From Lentzea aerocolonigenes (GTDB taxonomy: Bacteria; Actinomycetota; Actinomycetes; Mycobacteriales; Pseudonocardiaceae): a DNA stretch of 64,000 nucleotides. Shown one piece after another: positions 29,936-40,369 of this stretch (position 1 is the first letter of the stretch; each line of letters starts with the position of its first letter). The notes below the pieces were generated by a model, which was not told the origin of the DNA, made no database searches, and was given only the letters and a program-made list of their open reading frames with translations. The DNA lies in the NCBI RefSeq assembly GCF_000955955.1, contig NZ_JYJG01000042.1, forward strand, positions 1 through 64,000, given 5' to 3'. Both the position numbers and the translations under genes were made by a program.

Positions 29936-31020
29936 CGGTTCTCGGAGGTCGTCGTGGGCGCGGACGACGACGGCTTGTCCGGCTTGCCGGAGTCCGACGG
30001 CTTGCCCGACTCCGAAGGCGGCTTGCCCGACTCGGAGTGCAGCGGGGCGCCGGTCGGCTCGTCCTGCGGCTTCACCGAGGTGGTCTGGGGCGGGTTCGCG
30101 GTGGTCAGCGGGGCGCCGTTGGGGTTGCGGACGCTGCCGGTCCAGGCCACCAGGTTGTTGCCCTGGGGGACGGCGCCGATCTTGCAGTTGGCCTTGCGGG
30201 AGCCGACCGCCCAGCTCTTCTCGGAGCGGGTGTCCCAGGTGACGAGCAGGTTCTTGGCCTTCAGGTCCGCGCCGCCGGTGTAGTCGTTGGCGATCGCGGC
30301 GCACTTCTCCGACATCACCGCGTCCTGCTTCTCGGTGGCCAGGAACTCGCCCTCCGGGTGCTGGACGACGCCGATGATCTCGAACGCGTGCGGCTGGGCG
30401 CAGTCGACCGGGTCGCCGACCGTGTTGTTCTCCGCCAGGGCGAGGCACACGGCCGGGTCGTAGACGTTCGACTGGTCCTGGGTCTTCGCGCTGCCGAACG
30501 ACGGCAGGGCCGCTCCGGAGGGCGCGGTGACCTGCAGGCCGCAGCGGAGCTGGCGGTAGCCGTCCGACCAGCGCTTCTCGTCCGGGTTCAGGGTGCTGAC
30601 GCCGTACTTGCCCTCGGGGTCGAGCTTGCCGGACATGTACGTGGCGGTGGTCTGCGAGCAGTGCTCTGCCGCGATCTTCTCCCAGGCCTCCGCGTTGGGG
30701 AACGGCGCTTCCTTCGGGTACGCGCCGGTGATGTCGGCCGTGCCGGTGACCTCGAAGCGGTGGGCGGCGCCGCAGTCGACCTTCTGCGCGTCGGAGAGGT
30801 CCTTGCGCTCCCAGTTCAGGCACTCGCCCGCCACGGCCTGGTACGCGGCGTTGACCTTCTCCCGGTTGGAGCCCAGAGGCCCGCCTGCCAGCACGGATGT
30901 GAAGGCGGACAACATCAACAACAGGAACGCGCCGAGGAAAGCGCCGACCATCACAAGCCGCGTGTCGCGGATGTGACCAGATCGACTCAACCAACCGGCG
31001 CTCGAAGACATCTCATCCAT
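29932..31020 (-). CDS. Septum-formation family membrane protein
   Basis: A membrane-anchored protein of about 362 aa. One transmembrane helix (about residues 22-45, MVGAFLGAFLLLMLSAFT) is followed by an extracellular region with two cysteine-containing Septum_form repeats (AGECLNWE, DCGAAHRFEVTG; then CLALAENN, DCAQPHAFEIIG). The tail is disordered, rich in Ser/Gly/Pro/Lys, with the near-repeat SESGKPPSESGKPSDSGKP. ATG at 31020 is preferred; an in-frame GTG at 31089 and an ATG at 31011 are alternatives. TAATAG near 31070 could be its -10. Confidence 0.82.
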   Translation of the reverse strand: MDEMSSSAGWLSRSGHIRDTRLVMVGAFLGAFLLLMLSAFTSVLAGGPLGSNREKVNAAYQAVAGECLNWERKDLSDAQKVDCGAAHRFEVTGTADITGAYPKEAPFPNAEAWEKIAAEHCSQTTATYMSGKLDPEGKYGVSTLNPDEKRWSDGYRQLRCGLQVTAPSGAALPSFGSAKTQDQSNVYDPAVCLALAENNTVGDPVDCAQPHAFEIIGVVQHPEGEFLATEKQDAVMSEKCAAIANDYTGGADLKAKNLLVTWDTRSEKSWAVGSRKANCKIGAVPQGNNLVAWTGSVRNPNGAPLTTANPPQTTSVKPQDEPTGAPLHSESGKPPSESGKPSDSGKPDKPSSSAPTTTSENR

Positions 31021-31143
31021 GATGCCCGTGCCGTGTGAGACGGCTGTGCGCCGGGTTCGGTCGAGTGTTGCTATTAGGACACTCGTCACCGAATCGGCCG
31101 TGTTTCAGCCGGGTCGCTAGGTACCTTGCCCGCGGGAGTGGTG

Positions 31144-31779
31144 ATGACTGACAACAACGTGCCAGAGCCCGGCCAGCCGACGCCCCAGTCCGGACCGTCC
31201 GGCCAGCCGCAACAGCCGCCGCCGTACCAGCCGGCGCCGCAGCCGAACGCGCCCGCCAAGGGCAAGGGCAGCGTGCGCCAGCAGCAGGCCGGCGTGACGC
31301 AGCCGCGTCAGGCGACGGTGGCCGAGCAGCGTGCTCGTGCCGCCGCGCTGAAGGCCCAGCAGGAGCGGTTCGCCGCCGAGTCGGCCGCGTTCGAGAAGAA
31401 GCGCAAGACGCGCAAGCGCCTGCTCATCGGTGGCGGTGTCACCGTGGGCATCGTGGCGCTGGTCGCGATCTGGTACGCGGCAGCGAGCCCGTCGAACGTC
31501 ACGGCGCAGTGCACGGACCAGAACAACGTGATCGTCGACGACGACTACTGCTCCGACAGCTACTACCGCAGTCACGGCGGGTACAGCAGCGGCGGCTTCA
31601 TCTACATCGGCGGCTCGTCGTACCGCTACAACTACGGCGGGTCCGGTGTGGTCGGCCAGAAGGCGGTCGGCGGCAGCTACACGATCCCCAAGGGCGCGAA
31701 CGTCAGCACGAAGTCCGGCACGTCCATCCAGCGTGGCGGCTTCGGCGTCAGCAGCGGCTCGTCCAGCAGCGGAGGCTGA
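31144..31779 (+). CDS. Single-pass membrane protein with Gly/Ser/Tyr-rich exported tail
   Basis: A 211-aa protein. It has a proline/glutamine-rich N-terminus (1-45), a charged helical stretch rich in Ala/Arg/Gln/Lys, then one transmembrane helix (LIGGGVTVGIVALVAIWYAA, about 95-115). The extracellular tail contains a CTDQNN...DDDYC pair of cysteines and Gly/Ser/Tyr repeats such as YSSGGFIYIGGSSYRYNYGG. It resembles the YgiB-type partner of glutathionylspermidine-synthase-like enzymes in position and composition. GGGAG precedes the ATG. It is the first gene of a three-gene operon. Confidence 0.8.
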   Translation: MTDNNVPEPGQPTPQSGPSGQPQQPPPYQPAPQPNAPAKGKGSVRQQQAGVTQPRQATVAEQRARAAALKAQQERFAAESAAFEKKRKTRKRLLIGGGVTVGIVALVAIWYAAASPSNVTAQCTDQNNVIVDDDYCSDSYYRSHGGYSSGGFIYIGGSSYRYNYGGSGVVGQKAVGGSYTIPKGANVSTKSGTSIQRGGFGVSSGSSSSGG

Positions 31780-31785
31780 CCCAAG

Positions 31786-32949
31786 TTGCGTCGTGAAACC
31801 TCGCAACCGCGGCCGAACTGGCAGCGCACGGTCTCGGACCAGGGGTTGGTCTTCGGCCTGCCCGCGAAGTACGCGAACGGCTCCGACCGCCCCTACTGGG
31901 ACGAGTCGGTGCACTACGTGTTCGAGATGAGCGAGATCCTGTCGCTCGAAGCCGACGTCGAGCTGCTCCACTCCATGTGCCTCGACGCGGTCGACAACGT
32001 GATCCTGACCGAGCGCTACCGGGACTTCGGCATCCCCGAGTGGGTCTGGCCGCACATCGCCGAGTCGTGGCGCCGCCGCGACCCGCACGTGTACGGCCGC
32101 TTCGACCTGCGCTACGACGGCTCCGGCCCCGCGAAGCTGCTCGAGTACAACGCGGACACCCCCACGTCACTGCTCGAGGCCGCGTACATCCAGTGGTACT
32201 GGAAGACCGACGTCTTCCCGGACGACGACCAGTGGAACTCGCTGCACGAACGACTGGTCGAGCGCTGGACCGAGATCGGTGCCAAGCTGCCGTCCGGTGA
32301 GCTGCACTTCAGCTGGTCGAGCGCCGACCCGTCCGGCGAGGACCACCTCACCGCCGCGTGCCTGCAGGAGACGGCCGCGGAGGCCGGTCTGAACACCGTG
32401 GGCATCGCGATGGAGGACATCGGCTGGGACACGCTGCTCAACCGGTTCGTCGACCTCGAAGAGGCCCCGATGAACGCGGCGTTCAAGCTCTACCCGTGGG
32501 AGTGGGTGGTCGAGGAGCAGTTCGGCCGCAACGCCGTCGAGTCGCTGCCCGGCACCCTGTGGATCGAGCCGCTGTGGAAGATGCTGCTCTCCAACAAGGC
32601 GCTGCTCGCGGTCCTGTGGGAGATGCACCCCGGCCACCCCAACCTGCTCCCGGCCTACCTGAACGACCCCGGCATGCTCACCGAGTACGTGCGCAAGCCG
32701 CTGCTCGGCCGCGAGGGGTCGAACATCCAGATCGTCGCTCCGGGCTACGAGACGCAGACCGGTGGTGTGTACGGCAAAGAAGGTTTCGTGTACCAGCTGT
32801 TCGATCCGCTTCCGGAATTCGACGGCTACCGCCCCGCATTGGGCGCCTGGGTCGTCGGCGACACGTCGGCAGGCCTGGGCATCCGGGAAACGGTCGGTCT
32901 GGTGACCGACGATGGCGCGGCGTTCGTGCCGCATCGAATTGTTGAGTAA
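31786..32949 (+). CDS. Glutathionylspermidine synthase-like ATP-grasp protein (YgiC/YjfC-like)
   Basis: A 387-aa ATP-grasp ligase of the GSP_synth family. FDLRYDGSGPAKLLEYNADTP and EPLWKMLLSNKALLAVLWE cover the ATP/metal site, with KPLLGREGSNIQIV. It lacks the amidase domain of true Gsp synthetase, so, as in E. coli YgiC and YjfC, the peptide or polyamine substrate is unknown. It starts at TTG (31786), with GGAGG in the end of the previous gene. It sits between a Gly/Ser/Tyr-rich membrane protein and a DUF350 protein. Confidence 0.88.
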   Translation: MRRETSQPRPNWQRTVSDQGLVFGLPAKYANGSDRPYWDESVHYVFEMSEILSLEADVELLHSMCLDAVDNVILTERYRDFGIPEWVWPHIAESWRRRDPHVYGRFDLRYDGSGPAKLLEYNADTPTSLLEAAYIQWYWKTDVFPDDDQWNSLHERLVERWTEIGAKLPSGELHFSWSSADPSGEDHLTAACLQETAAEAGLNTVGIAMEDIGWDTLLNRFVDLEEAPMNAAFKLYPWEWVVEEQFGRNAVESLPGTLWIEPLWKMLLSNKALLAVLWEMHPGHPNLLPAYLNDPGMLTEYVRKPLLGREGSNIQIVAPGYETQTGGVYGKEGFVYQLFDPLPEFDGYRPALGAWVVGDTSAGLGIRETVGLVTDDGAAFVPHRIVE

Positions 32950-32970
32950 GACTCCGAAAGGGAACAGCAC

Positions 32971-33426
32971 ATGACGACCACGCTGCTCGCGTTGGATCCT
33001 GGCTTCGGCGCGACCCTGGGTCGGAACATCGGCGCGATCGCGCTGTACGCCGTCGTCGGTCTCGTCCTCATGGTGTTCGGCTTCTACGCGATCGACTGGA
33101 CGACGCCGGGCAAGCTGTCCGCCCTCGTTCGCAACGGTTGCCCCAACGCCGTCATCGTGACCGCCTCAGGTCTGTTGTCGATGGCGTTCATCGTCGTCAT
33201 CGCGATCACGTCGTCGGTCGGCAAGCTCGACGAGGGCCTGCTGTCCGCGCTGATCTACGGCCTGGTCGGCATCATCGTGCAGGTGGCCGCGGTGCGGTTG
33301 CTGGAGTGGGTGACCAAGCTGGACATCGGCTCGATCATCGAGTCGGACCGGTTCGCGCCGGCCTCGGTCGTCGTGGCGTCCGCGCACGTCGCTCTCGGTC
33401 TCGTGGTGGCGGTCGCCATCAGCTAG
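32971..33426 (+). CDS. DUF350 membrane protein (YjfL-like)
   Basis: A 151-aa protein with four transmembrane helices in two DUF350 repeats (IALYAVVGLVLMVFGFYAID; LLSALIYGLVGIIVQVAAV). DUF350 genes accompany YjfC/YgiC-type ATP-grasp ligases in many bacteria, so the three-gene operon probably makes and handles a modified peptide or polyamine at the membrane. The exact role is unknown. It ends just before a strong hairpin. Confidence 0.88.
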   Translation: MTTTLLALDPGFGATLGRNIGAIALYAVVGLVLMVFGFYAIDWTTPGKLSALVRNGCPNAVIVTASGLLSMAFIVVIAITSSVGKLDEGLLSALIYGLVGIIVQVAAVRLLEWVTKLDIGSIIESDRFAPASVVVASAHVALGLVVAVAIS

Positions 33427-33439
33427 TCACGCGGTTTTC

Positions 33440-33478
33440 GAGGGACCCGGTGCCTACTGGCGCCGGGTCCCTCCGAGT
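33440..33478 (+). terminator. Terminator after the DUF350 operon
   Basis: GAGGGACCCGG (33440-33450) pairs perfectly with CCGGGTCCCTC (33463-33473); inner GCC/GGC extends the stem. A weak T-run (GAGTTTCC) follows on the plus strand. The stop of the convergent minus-strand gene lies in the loop. Confidence 0.7.
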
Positions 33479-33981
33479 TTCCGCCACAACTCCCGCACCA
33501 GGTAACCGAGTCCGAACACCAACGCGATCACTCCGGGGATGCCGAAGAAGAACGGCAGCACGGCCCGCGGCTGCCCGGAGTCGCCTTCCAGGTAGACCTC
33601 GGTCGGGTCGCCGACGTCGAACGCGCGCACGCGGCCGCTCTGCACCACCGACTTGAGCGGGCTGCCCGCCAGTCTCACGCCGGAGCGGACGACCGTCCTG
33701 TCGTCGCTGGTGAAAGTGCCGAGATGCGAGCGGCATCGATCCGGGCCGCAGGTCGGCTCGTCGGCGATCACGTAGACGCCGTGGGCACCGCGCTCCGCGA
33801 AGACGTCGAGCGCCGTGGGCACGGCCAGCGCGCAGAGGGTCGTGACGGCGAGGCCGACGACGAACGCGATCGGTGCGGCGATCCGGAGCTCGGGGAACGG
33901 GATCGGCGACGGGCGGTCCCACGCGCTCGGGGGCTTGGGCACGAACTCGTCCCCCGCCTGGTCTCGCACGAACTCGTCCAC
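33454..33981 (-). CDS. Membrane protein of unknown function (DUF3592-like layout)
   Basis: A protein of about 175 aa. Two transmembrane helices (AAPIAFVVGLAVTTLCALAV near 38-58 and LPFFFGIPGVIALVFGLGYLV near 140-162) flank an extracytoplasmic domain with a cysteine pair (PTCGPDRC). The start is set at GTG 33981 because AGGAGG lies 6 nt upstream; an in-frame GTG at 33984 and longer forms up to 34074 lack such support. Divergent from serS. Function unknown. Confidence 0.72.
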   Translation of the reverse strand: MDEFVRDQAGDEFVPKPPSAWDRPSPIPFPELRIAAPIAFVVGLAVTTLCALAVPTALDVFAERGAHGVYVIADEPTCGPDRCRSHLGTFTSDDRTVVRSGVRLAGSPLKSVVQSGRVRAFDVGDPTEVYLEGDSGQPRAVLPFFFGIPGVIALVFGLGYLVRELWRKLGGTRRQ

Positions 33982-34091
33982 CACGTGCCTCCTCGTCGCC
34001 GTCCATTCTTCAACGTCACGGCGGGGCCGCCCGTTGCGCCGACCGGATATCCGGGTGAAGCGCGCGACGGGCACGGACTACCCTTCTCCAG

Positions 34092-35339
34092 GTGATTGAC
34101 CTCAAGGTGTTGCGCGAGAACCCGGAGATCGTGCGCGCTTCGCAGCGTGCCCGTGGCGAGGACGAGGGTGTCGTCGACTCCCTGCTGTCCGCTGACGAGC
34201 GCCGGCGGACCGCGATCTCCCGCGCGGACACCCTGCGCGCCGAGCAGAAGGTGCTCGGCAAGGAGGTCGGCAAGGCCAAGGGCGACGAGCGGGCCGAGCT
34301 GCTGGCCAAGGCCAAGGACCTCGCCGCAGAGGTGAAGGCCGCCGAGGCCGAGCAGCACGCCACCTCCGAGGAGGTCACCGAGCTCCTCGCCAGGATCCCG
34401 AACCTGGTGCACCCGGACGCGCCGATCGGTGGCGAGGACGACTTCGTGGTCGTGAAGACCGTGGGCGAGCCGCGTGAGTTCGACTTCGAGCCGCAGGACC
34501 ACCTGGACCTGGGCACGAAGCTCGGCGCGATCGACATGGAGCGCGGCGCCAAGGTCGGCGGCAGCAGGTTCTACTTCCTCAAGGGTGTCGGCGCGCAGCT
34601 GGAGCTCGCGCTGCTCAACATGGCGGCGCAGCAGGCGACGGCCAACGGGTTCCAGCTCATGATCACGCCCACGCTGGTGCGGCCGGAGATCATGGCGGGC
34701 ACCGGGTTCCTCGGGGCGCACTCGAGCGAGATCTACCACCTGCCGAACGACGACCTGTACCTGGTCGGGACGTCGGAGGTGCCGCTGGCCGGGTACCACG
34801 CGGACGAGATCCTCGACGGTGAGCGGCGGTACGCGGGCTGGTCGTCGTGCTATCGGCGCGAGGCGGGCTCGTACGGCAAGGACACCCGCGGCATCATCCG
34901 CGTGCACCAGTTCAACAAGGTCGAGATGTTCTCGTACGTGAAGCCGGAGGACGCCGAGGCGGAGCACGCCCGGCTGCTCGGGTGGGAAGAGGAGATGCTC
35001 GCCAAGATCGAGGTGCCGTACCGGGTCATCGACACGGCCACGGGCGACCTCGGCATGTCGGCGCACCGGAAGTTCGACTGCGAGGCGTGGGTGCCGACGC
35101 AGCAGAAGTACCGCGAGCTGACGTCGACGTCGAACTGCACCACGTTCCAGGCGCGCCGGTTGAACGTGCGCTACCGGGACGAGAACGGCAAGTCGCAGAT
35201 CGCGGCCACGTTGAACGGCACGCTGGCCACGACGCGGTGGATCGTCGCGATCCTGGAGAACCACCAGAACGCCGACGGGTCGGTCACCGTGCCAGAGGCC
35301 ATGCGGCCGTTCATGGGTGGGCTCGAAGTTCTCAAGTGA
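34092..35339 (+). CDS. serS: Seryl-tRNA synthetase
   Basis: Charges tRNA-Ser (EC 6.1.1.11). It has 415 aa, standard length. The N-terminal coiled-coil arm (about 30-100) binds the long variable arm of tRNA-Ser. The class II core has motif 2 in [16 protein letters not shown] and motif 3 in [19 protein letters not shown]. The GTG start ([12 protein letters not shown]) is canonical and has TACCCT 7 nt upstream with no ribosome-binding site, so the mRNA is probably leaderless. A tRNA-Ser(UGA) gene lies near the other end of the window. Confidence 0.97.
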   Translation: MIDLKVLRENPEIVRASQRARGEDEGVVDSLLSADERRRTAISRADTLRAEQKVLGKEVGKAKGDERAELLAKAKDLAAEVKAAEAEQHATSEEVTELLARIPNLVHPDAPIGGEDDFVVVKTVGEPREFDFEPQDHLDLGTKLGAIDMERGAKVGGSRFYFLKGVGAQLELALLNMAAQQATANGFQLMITPTLVRPEIMAGTGFLGAHSSEIYHLPNDDLYLVGTSEVPLAGYHADEILDGERRYAGWSSCYRREAGSYGKDTRGIIRVHQFNKVEMFSYVKPEDAEAEHARLLGWEEEMLAKIEVPYRVIDTATGDLGMSAHRKFDCEAWVPTQQKYRELTSTSNCTTFQARRLNVRYRDENGKSQIAATLNGTLATTRWIVAILENHQNADGSVTVPEAMRPFMGGLEVLK

Positions 35340-36492
35340 GCGAGGCGATGTGGCGCGCGATCTCCAGCGCGCTCGTCGCCGCAGGTGAAGGCGCGTTCAG
35401 GACGTGCACCTGACGGGGAGCCGACTCGATGAGGAAGTCGTCGACCAGCGACCCGTCAGGCAGCATCGCCTGAGCGCGCACACCGCTCTCCGCCCGCACC
35501 AGATCCGACTCCTGAACCGCCGGCACCAGCCGTGCCAACGATGCGGCGAAGCGACGACGTGACAACGAGCGCAGCACCTCTTCCACGCCGGTCCGCGCGA
35601 ACTTCCGCGCCAGCCTCCACGTGCCTGGGAACCGGGCCACGTCGACCACGTCGCCCAGCGAGAAGTCGCGCCACCGGTAGCCCTCGCGGCGCAACGCCAG
35701 CACCGCGTTCGGGCCGCAGTGCACCGAACCGTCGAGCATCCGGGTCAGGTGCACGCCGAGGAACGGCAGCGTCGGGTCCGGCACCGGGTAGATGAGACCG
35801 CGGACCAGTTCGGTGCGTCGCAGCTCGTAGTACTCCCCGCGGAACGGCACGATGCGCGCCGACGGCGTGAGCCCCGCCAGCCGCGCGATCCGGTCGCTCT
35901 GCAGGCCGGCGCAGTTGACCAGGACATCGCCGCGCACGACTCCCTGCGGCGTCGCCACCTCCACGTGTGAGCCGACGGTCCGGATCGCCAGCGCGGGGGA
36001 CCGGAGTCGCAGGTCGTGGCCGTCCAGCGACCGCACGAGCGCAGCACAGACGGCCGAGTAGTCGATGATCCCGGTGCTCTCCACCCGCAACGCGGCCACG
36101 CAGGCCACCTCTGGCTCGTACTCCAAAGCCTCTTCAGCGGTGATCAGCTTCGCGGGCACGCCGTTCGCCTCGGCGCGAGAAGCCAGCGCGTGCAGCCGTG
36201 GCAGTTCGTCGGAGGAGGTCGCGACCACGAGCTTGCCGCACACCTCGACCGGAACACCGTGCTCACGCGCGAAGGCGACCATCGACGCGTTGCCCGCCAC
36301 AGACATGCGGGCCTTCAGCGAGCCGGGCTTGTAGTAGAGACCGGCGTGCACGACGTTCGAGTTGTGGCCGGTCTGGTGCGCGCCCCAGTGCCGTTCCTTC
36401 TCCAGCACCGTGACGCGATCACCGCGGGAGGCCAGCTCAGCCGCCACCGCCAGCCCGACGATTCCGCCACCGATCACCACAACAGAGCGCAC
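35332..36492 (-). CDS. lhgO: FAD-dependent L-2-hydroxyglutarate oxidase-like protein
   Basis: A 386-aa DAO-fold flavoprotein. The N-terminal Rossmann motif is [21 protein letters not shown], and [19 protein letters not shown] is the LhgO/YgaF signature. The C-terminus is [17 protein letters not shown]. It likely oxidises L-2-hydroxyglutarate to 2-oxoglutarate, passing electrons to quinone or O2. The GTG start at 36492 lacks a clear ribosome-binding site. The stop overlaps the end of serS by 8 bp in convergent orientation. Confidence 0.88.
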   Translation of the reverse strand: MRSVVVIGGGIVGLAVAAELASRGDRVTVLEKERHWGAHQTGHNSNVVHAGLYYKPGSLKARMSVAGNASMVAFAREHGVPVEVCGKLVVATSSDELPRLHALASRAEANGVPAKLITAEEALEYEPEVACVAALRVESTGIIDYSAVCAALVRSLDGHDLRLRSPALAIRTVGSHVEVATPQGVVRGDVLVNCAGLQSDRIARLAGLTPSARIVPFRGEYYELRRTELVRGLIYPVPDPTLPFLGVHLTRMLDGSVHCGPNAVLALRREGYRWRDFSLGDVVDVARFPGTWRLARKFARTGVEEVLRSLSRRRFAASLARLVPAVQESDLVRAESGVRAQAMLPDGSLVDDFLIESAPRQVHVLNAPSPAATSALEIARHIASLT

Positions 36493-36524
36493 AGTGACGG
36501 AATCTGGTTTTCGCCTGTCCGCCG

Positions 36525-37406
36525 TTACAGGTGCCGGTCGAGTGTCGGCAGCACGTCGGCGGCCACGTCCTCGACGACCTGCTCGCTGCCGGAGTAGATG
36601 CCGTCGTGCCGCGGCCAGTGCGCCACCACGTCGGTGAAGCCCAGCTCAGCGGCCCTGCCCACGGCGTCGACGAAGCACTGCACGCTCGTCAGCGAGTAGA
36701 CCGGAGCCGAGTCCAGGTTGAGGTAGCGGTTCACCCGCGACGTGCGGCCCTGCGTGGCCAACGTCTCAGTGAACTGCTCCGAGAGCTGCGCCACGCCGCT
36801 CCACCACGTCTCGTGGTCCTCGGTCGGCGGTCCGGTGGTGACCCAGCCCTGGCCGAACCTGGCCGCGACGGACATCGCCTTCGGACCGTTCGCGGCGACC
36901 ACGAACGGCACTCGCGGCCGCTGCACACAGCCGGGCGCGCTGCGGGCCTCCTCCGCCGAGAAGAACTCGCCGTGCCACGACGTGCGGTCCTTGATCAGCA
37001 GCTGGTCGAGCAGCTCGACGAACTCGCCGAACCGGGCCGTCCGGTCGCGCGGCAGCAACGGCTTCGCGCCCTGCACGACCGTGTCGTACCCATCCCCACC
37101 TGCGCCGACGCCGAGAGTGAAGCGGCCGTCGGACACGTCGTCGATGGTCAGCAGCTCGCGGGCGAACGGGACCGGGTGGCGGAAGTTCGGGCTCGCCACG
37201 AACGTGCCGAGTCTGATGCGCGAGGTGACCAGTGCCGCGGCTGTCAGGGTCGGCACAGCGCCGAACCACGGACCGTCGACCAGAGTGCGCCAGCCGAGGT
37301 GGTCGTAGGTCCACGCGTGGTGGAAGCCGTACTCCTCGGCCGCGCGCCACTTCGGTTCGGCGATCCACCAGCGGTGCTCAGGGAGAATCACGATGCCTAC
37401 GCGCAC
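36525..37406 (-). CDS. LLM-class F420-dependent oxidoreductase
   Basis: A 293-aa luciferase-like TIM-barrel enzyme. Family features are FHHAWTYDHLGWR, TSRIRLGTFVASPNFRHP, LGVGAGGDGYD and FVVAANGPKAMSVAARFGQGW. Cofactor F420 is expected in this branch; the substrate is unknown. The GTG start at 37406 has TACCGT 6 nt upstream (leaderless). It lies 32 bp upstream of the lhgO-like gene on the same strand, so co-transcription is possible. Confidence 0.87.
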   Translation of the reverse strand: MRVGIVILPEHRWWIAEPKWRAAEEYGFHHAWTYDHLGWRTLVDGPWFGAVPTLTAAALVTSRIRLGTFVASPNFRHPVPFARELLTIDDVSDGRFTLGVGAGGDGYDTVVQGAKPLLPRDRTARFGEFVELLDQLLIKDRTSWHGEFFSAEEARSAPGCVQRPRVPFVVAANGPKAMSVAARFGQGWVTTGPPTEDHETWWSGVAQLSEQFTETLATQGRTSRVNRYLNLDSAPVYSLTSVQCFVDAVGRAAELGFTDVVAHWPRHDGIYSGSEQVVEDVAADVLPTLDRHL

Positions 37407-37419
37407 GGACGTACGGTAA

Positions 37420-39270
<1,851 letters not shown>

Positions 39271-39280
39271 GACGACGAGC

Positions 39281-39634
39281 TCAGGCGGCGGACTTCTCGT
39301 TCGCCGCCGGGGTCTCGGCGCTGCGGATCGCGATCGCACGGGCGAGACGCGCGTACCGCAGCTCCAGCTCCTTGAAGCGCAGGTAGGTGTTGATCGTCGC
39401 GAAGCCGAACGCCACGATCAGGCCGTACAGCATGAGGTCGGTACCGCGGCCGACGCCGACGAACTCGGCGACCCGCGACACCTCCTGCGGCCTGATCACC
39501 GCGACGGCGCCGAGGATCATGAACAGGACGAAGCCGATCTTGACCCCGGCCGCGGTCTTCGTGGTGCCGTGGTGGCGCAGGAACAGCACCAGCAGCAGGA
39601 CGACCGCGAGGATGAGCAGGAACTGGATCAGCAT
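39281..39634 (-). CDS. DUF2304 membrane protein
   Basis: A 117-aa protein with three transmembrane helices (IQFLLILAVVLLLVLFLRHH; VKIGFVLFMILGAVAVI; LMLYGLIVAFGFATINTYL) and a short charged helix at the end. DUF2304 genes are regularly paired with polyprenol-phosphate GT2 glycosyltransferases and may anchor or assist them. The ATG follows the stop of the GT2 gene by 2 nt, so the two form a unit. Confidence 0.88.
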   Translation of the reverse strand: MLIQFLLILAVVLLLVLFLRHHGTTKTAAGVKIGFVLFMILGAVAVIRPQEVSRVAEFVGVGRGTDLMLYGLIVAFGFATINTYLRFKELELRYARLARAIAIRSAETPAANEKSAA

Positions 39635-39636
39635 GG

Positions 39637-40326
39637 TCAGCGCCTCGAACTGGTCTTGAGAGCGGAGTCGAACAGGATGTTGACGCCGTTGATGAGCGAC
39701 TGGCCCTTCGACATCGAGTACTCGGTGTAAAGGATCTCCACCTGCTCCTCGGTGACCCGCCAGTCCTTGCGCGCGATCATCTCGACGATCTCGGACGCGT
39801 GGCCCATGCCGTTGAGCGTGATGGCCATCTCGTCGGCCACCTTCTTGTTGAACACCCGCAGGCCGTTGTGCGCGTCGGAGAGCTTGAGCTTGCGCAGCCG
39901 CGGGCTGATCGCGACGACCGTCTTCAGCACGATGCGCTTGATCAGCGGGATGTGCGAGTCGTCGCCCTTGAAGCGGGTGCCGACGATGATGTCGAACGGC
40001 TCCGCGCGCAGGCGCTCCAGCATCTTGAGCACGTCGTGGACCTGGTGCTGCCCGTCGGCGTCGAAGGTCACGAAGTACTCGGCGCCCGGCTGGCTGCGCG
40101 CGTACTCGACTCCGGTCTGCAGTGCCGCACCCTGGCCGAGGTTGACCGGGTGCTGGACCAGGTGCGCACCCGACGTGCGGATGGCATCGGCCGAACCGTC
40201 CCGGCTACCGTCGTCGACGCACACGATGTTCGGGAACGTCTCGAGCGCGTGGCGCACGACGTCCGCGATCACCTGTGCCTCGTTGTAGACCGGTACGACC
40301 AGCCACACGTCAGACTGGTCCGCCAC
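39637..40326 (-). CDS. Family 2 glycosyltransferase (polyprenol-phosphate sugar transferase type)
   Basis: A 229-aa GT-A enzyme. Motifs are VVPVYNEAQVIADVV, CVDDGSRDGSAD, FVTFDADGQHQ (DXD metal site) and VGTRFKGDDS. Its size and sequence resemble dolichol-phosphate-mannose synthase-type enzymes that load a sugar onto a polyprenyl phosphate. GTG at 40326 is supported by GGAGG 5 nt upstream. Coupled with the downstream DUF2304 gene; part of a four-gene minus-strand envelope operon. Confidence 0.88.
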   Translation of the reverse strand: MADQSDVWLVVPVYNEAQVIADVVRHALETFPNIVCVDDGSRDGSADAIRTSGAHLVQHPVNLGQGAALQTGVEYARSQPGAEYFVTFDADGQHQVHDVLKMLERLRAEPFDIIVGTRFKGDDSHIPLIKRIVLKTVVAISPRLRKLKLSDAHNGLRVFNKKVADEMAITLNGMGHASEIVEMIARKDWRVTEEQVEILYTEYSMSKGQSLINGVNILFDSALKTSSRR

Positions 40327-40369
40327 TGGTGCCTCCAGGCAAGTGAATTTCGGGGGGACGTGGACAAGG

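Noticed and set aside
34043..34054. 12-bp palindrome CCGGATATCCGG upstream of serS as an operator
   Set aside because: It is a perfect palindrome, but no regulator or second copy points to a function; chance is likely in GC-rich DNA.
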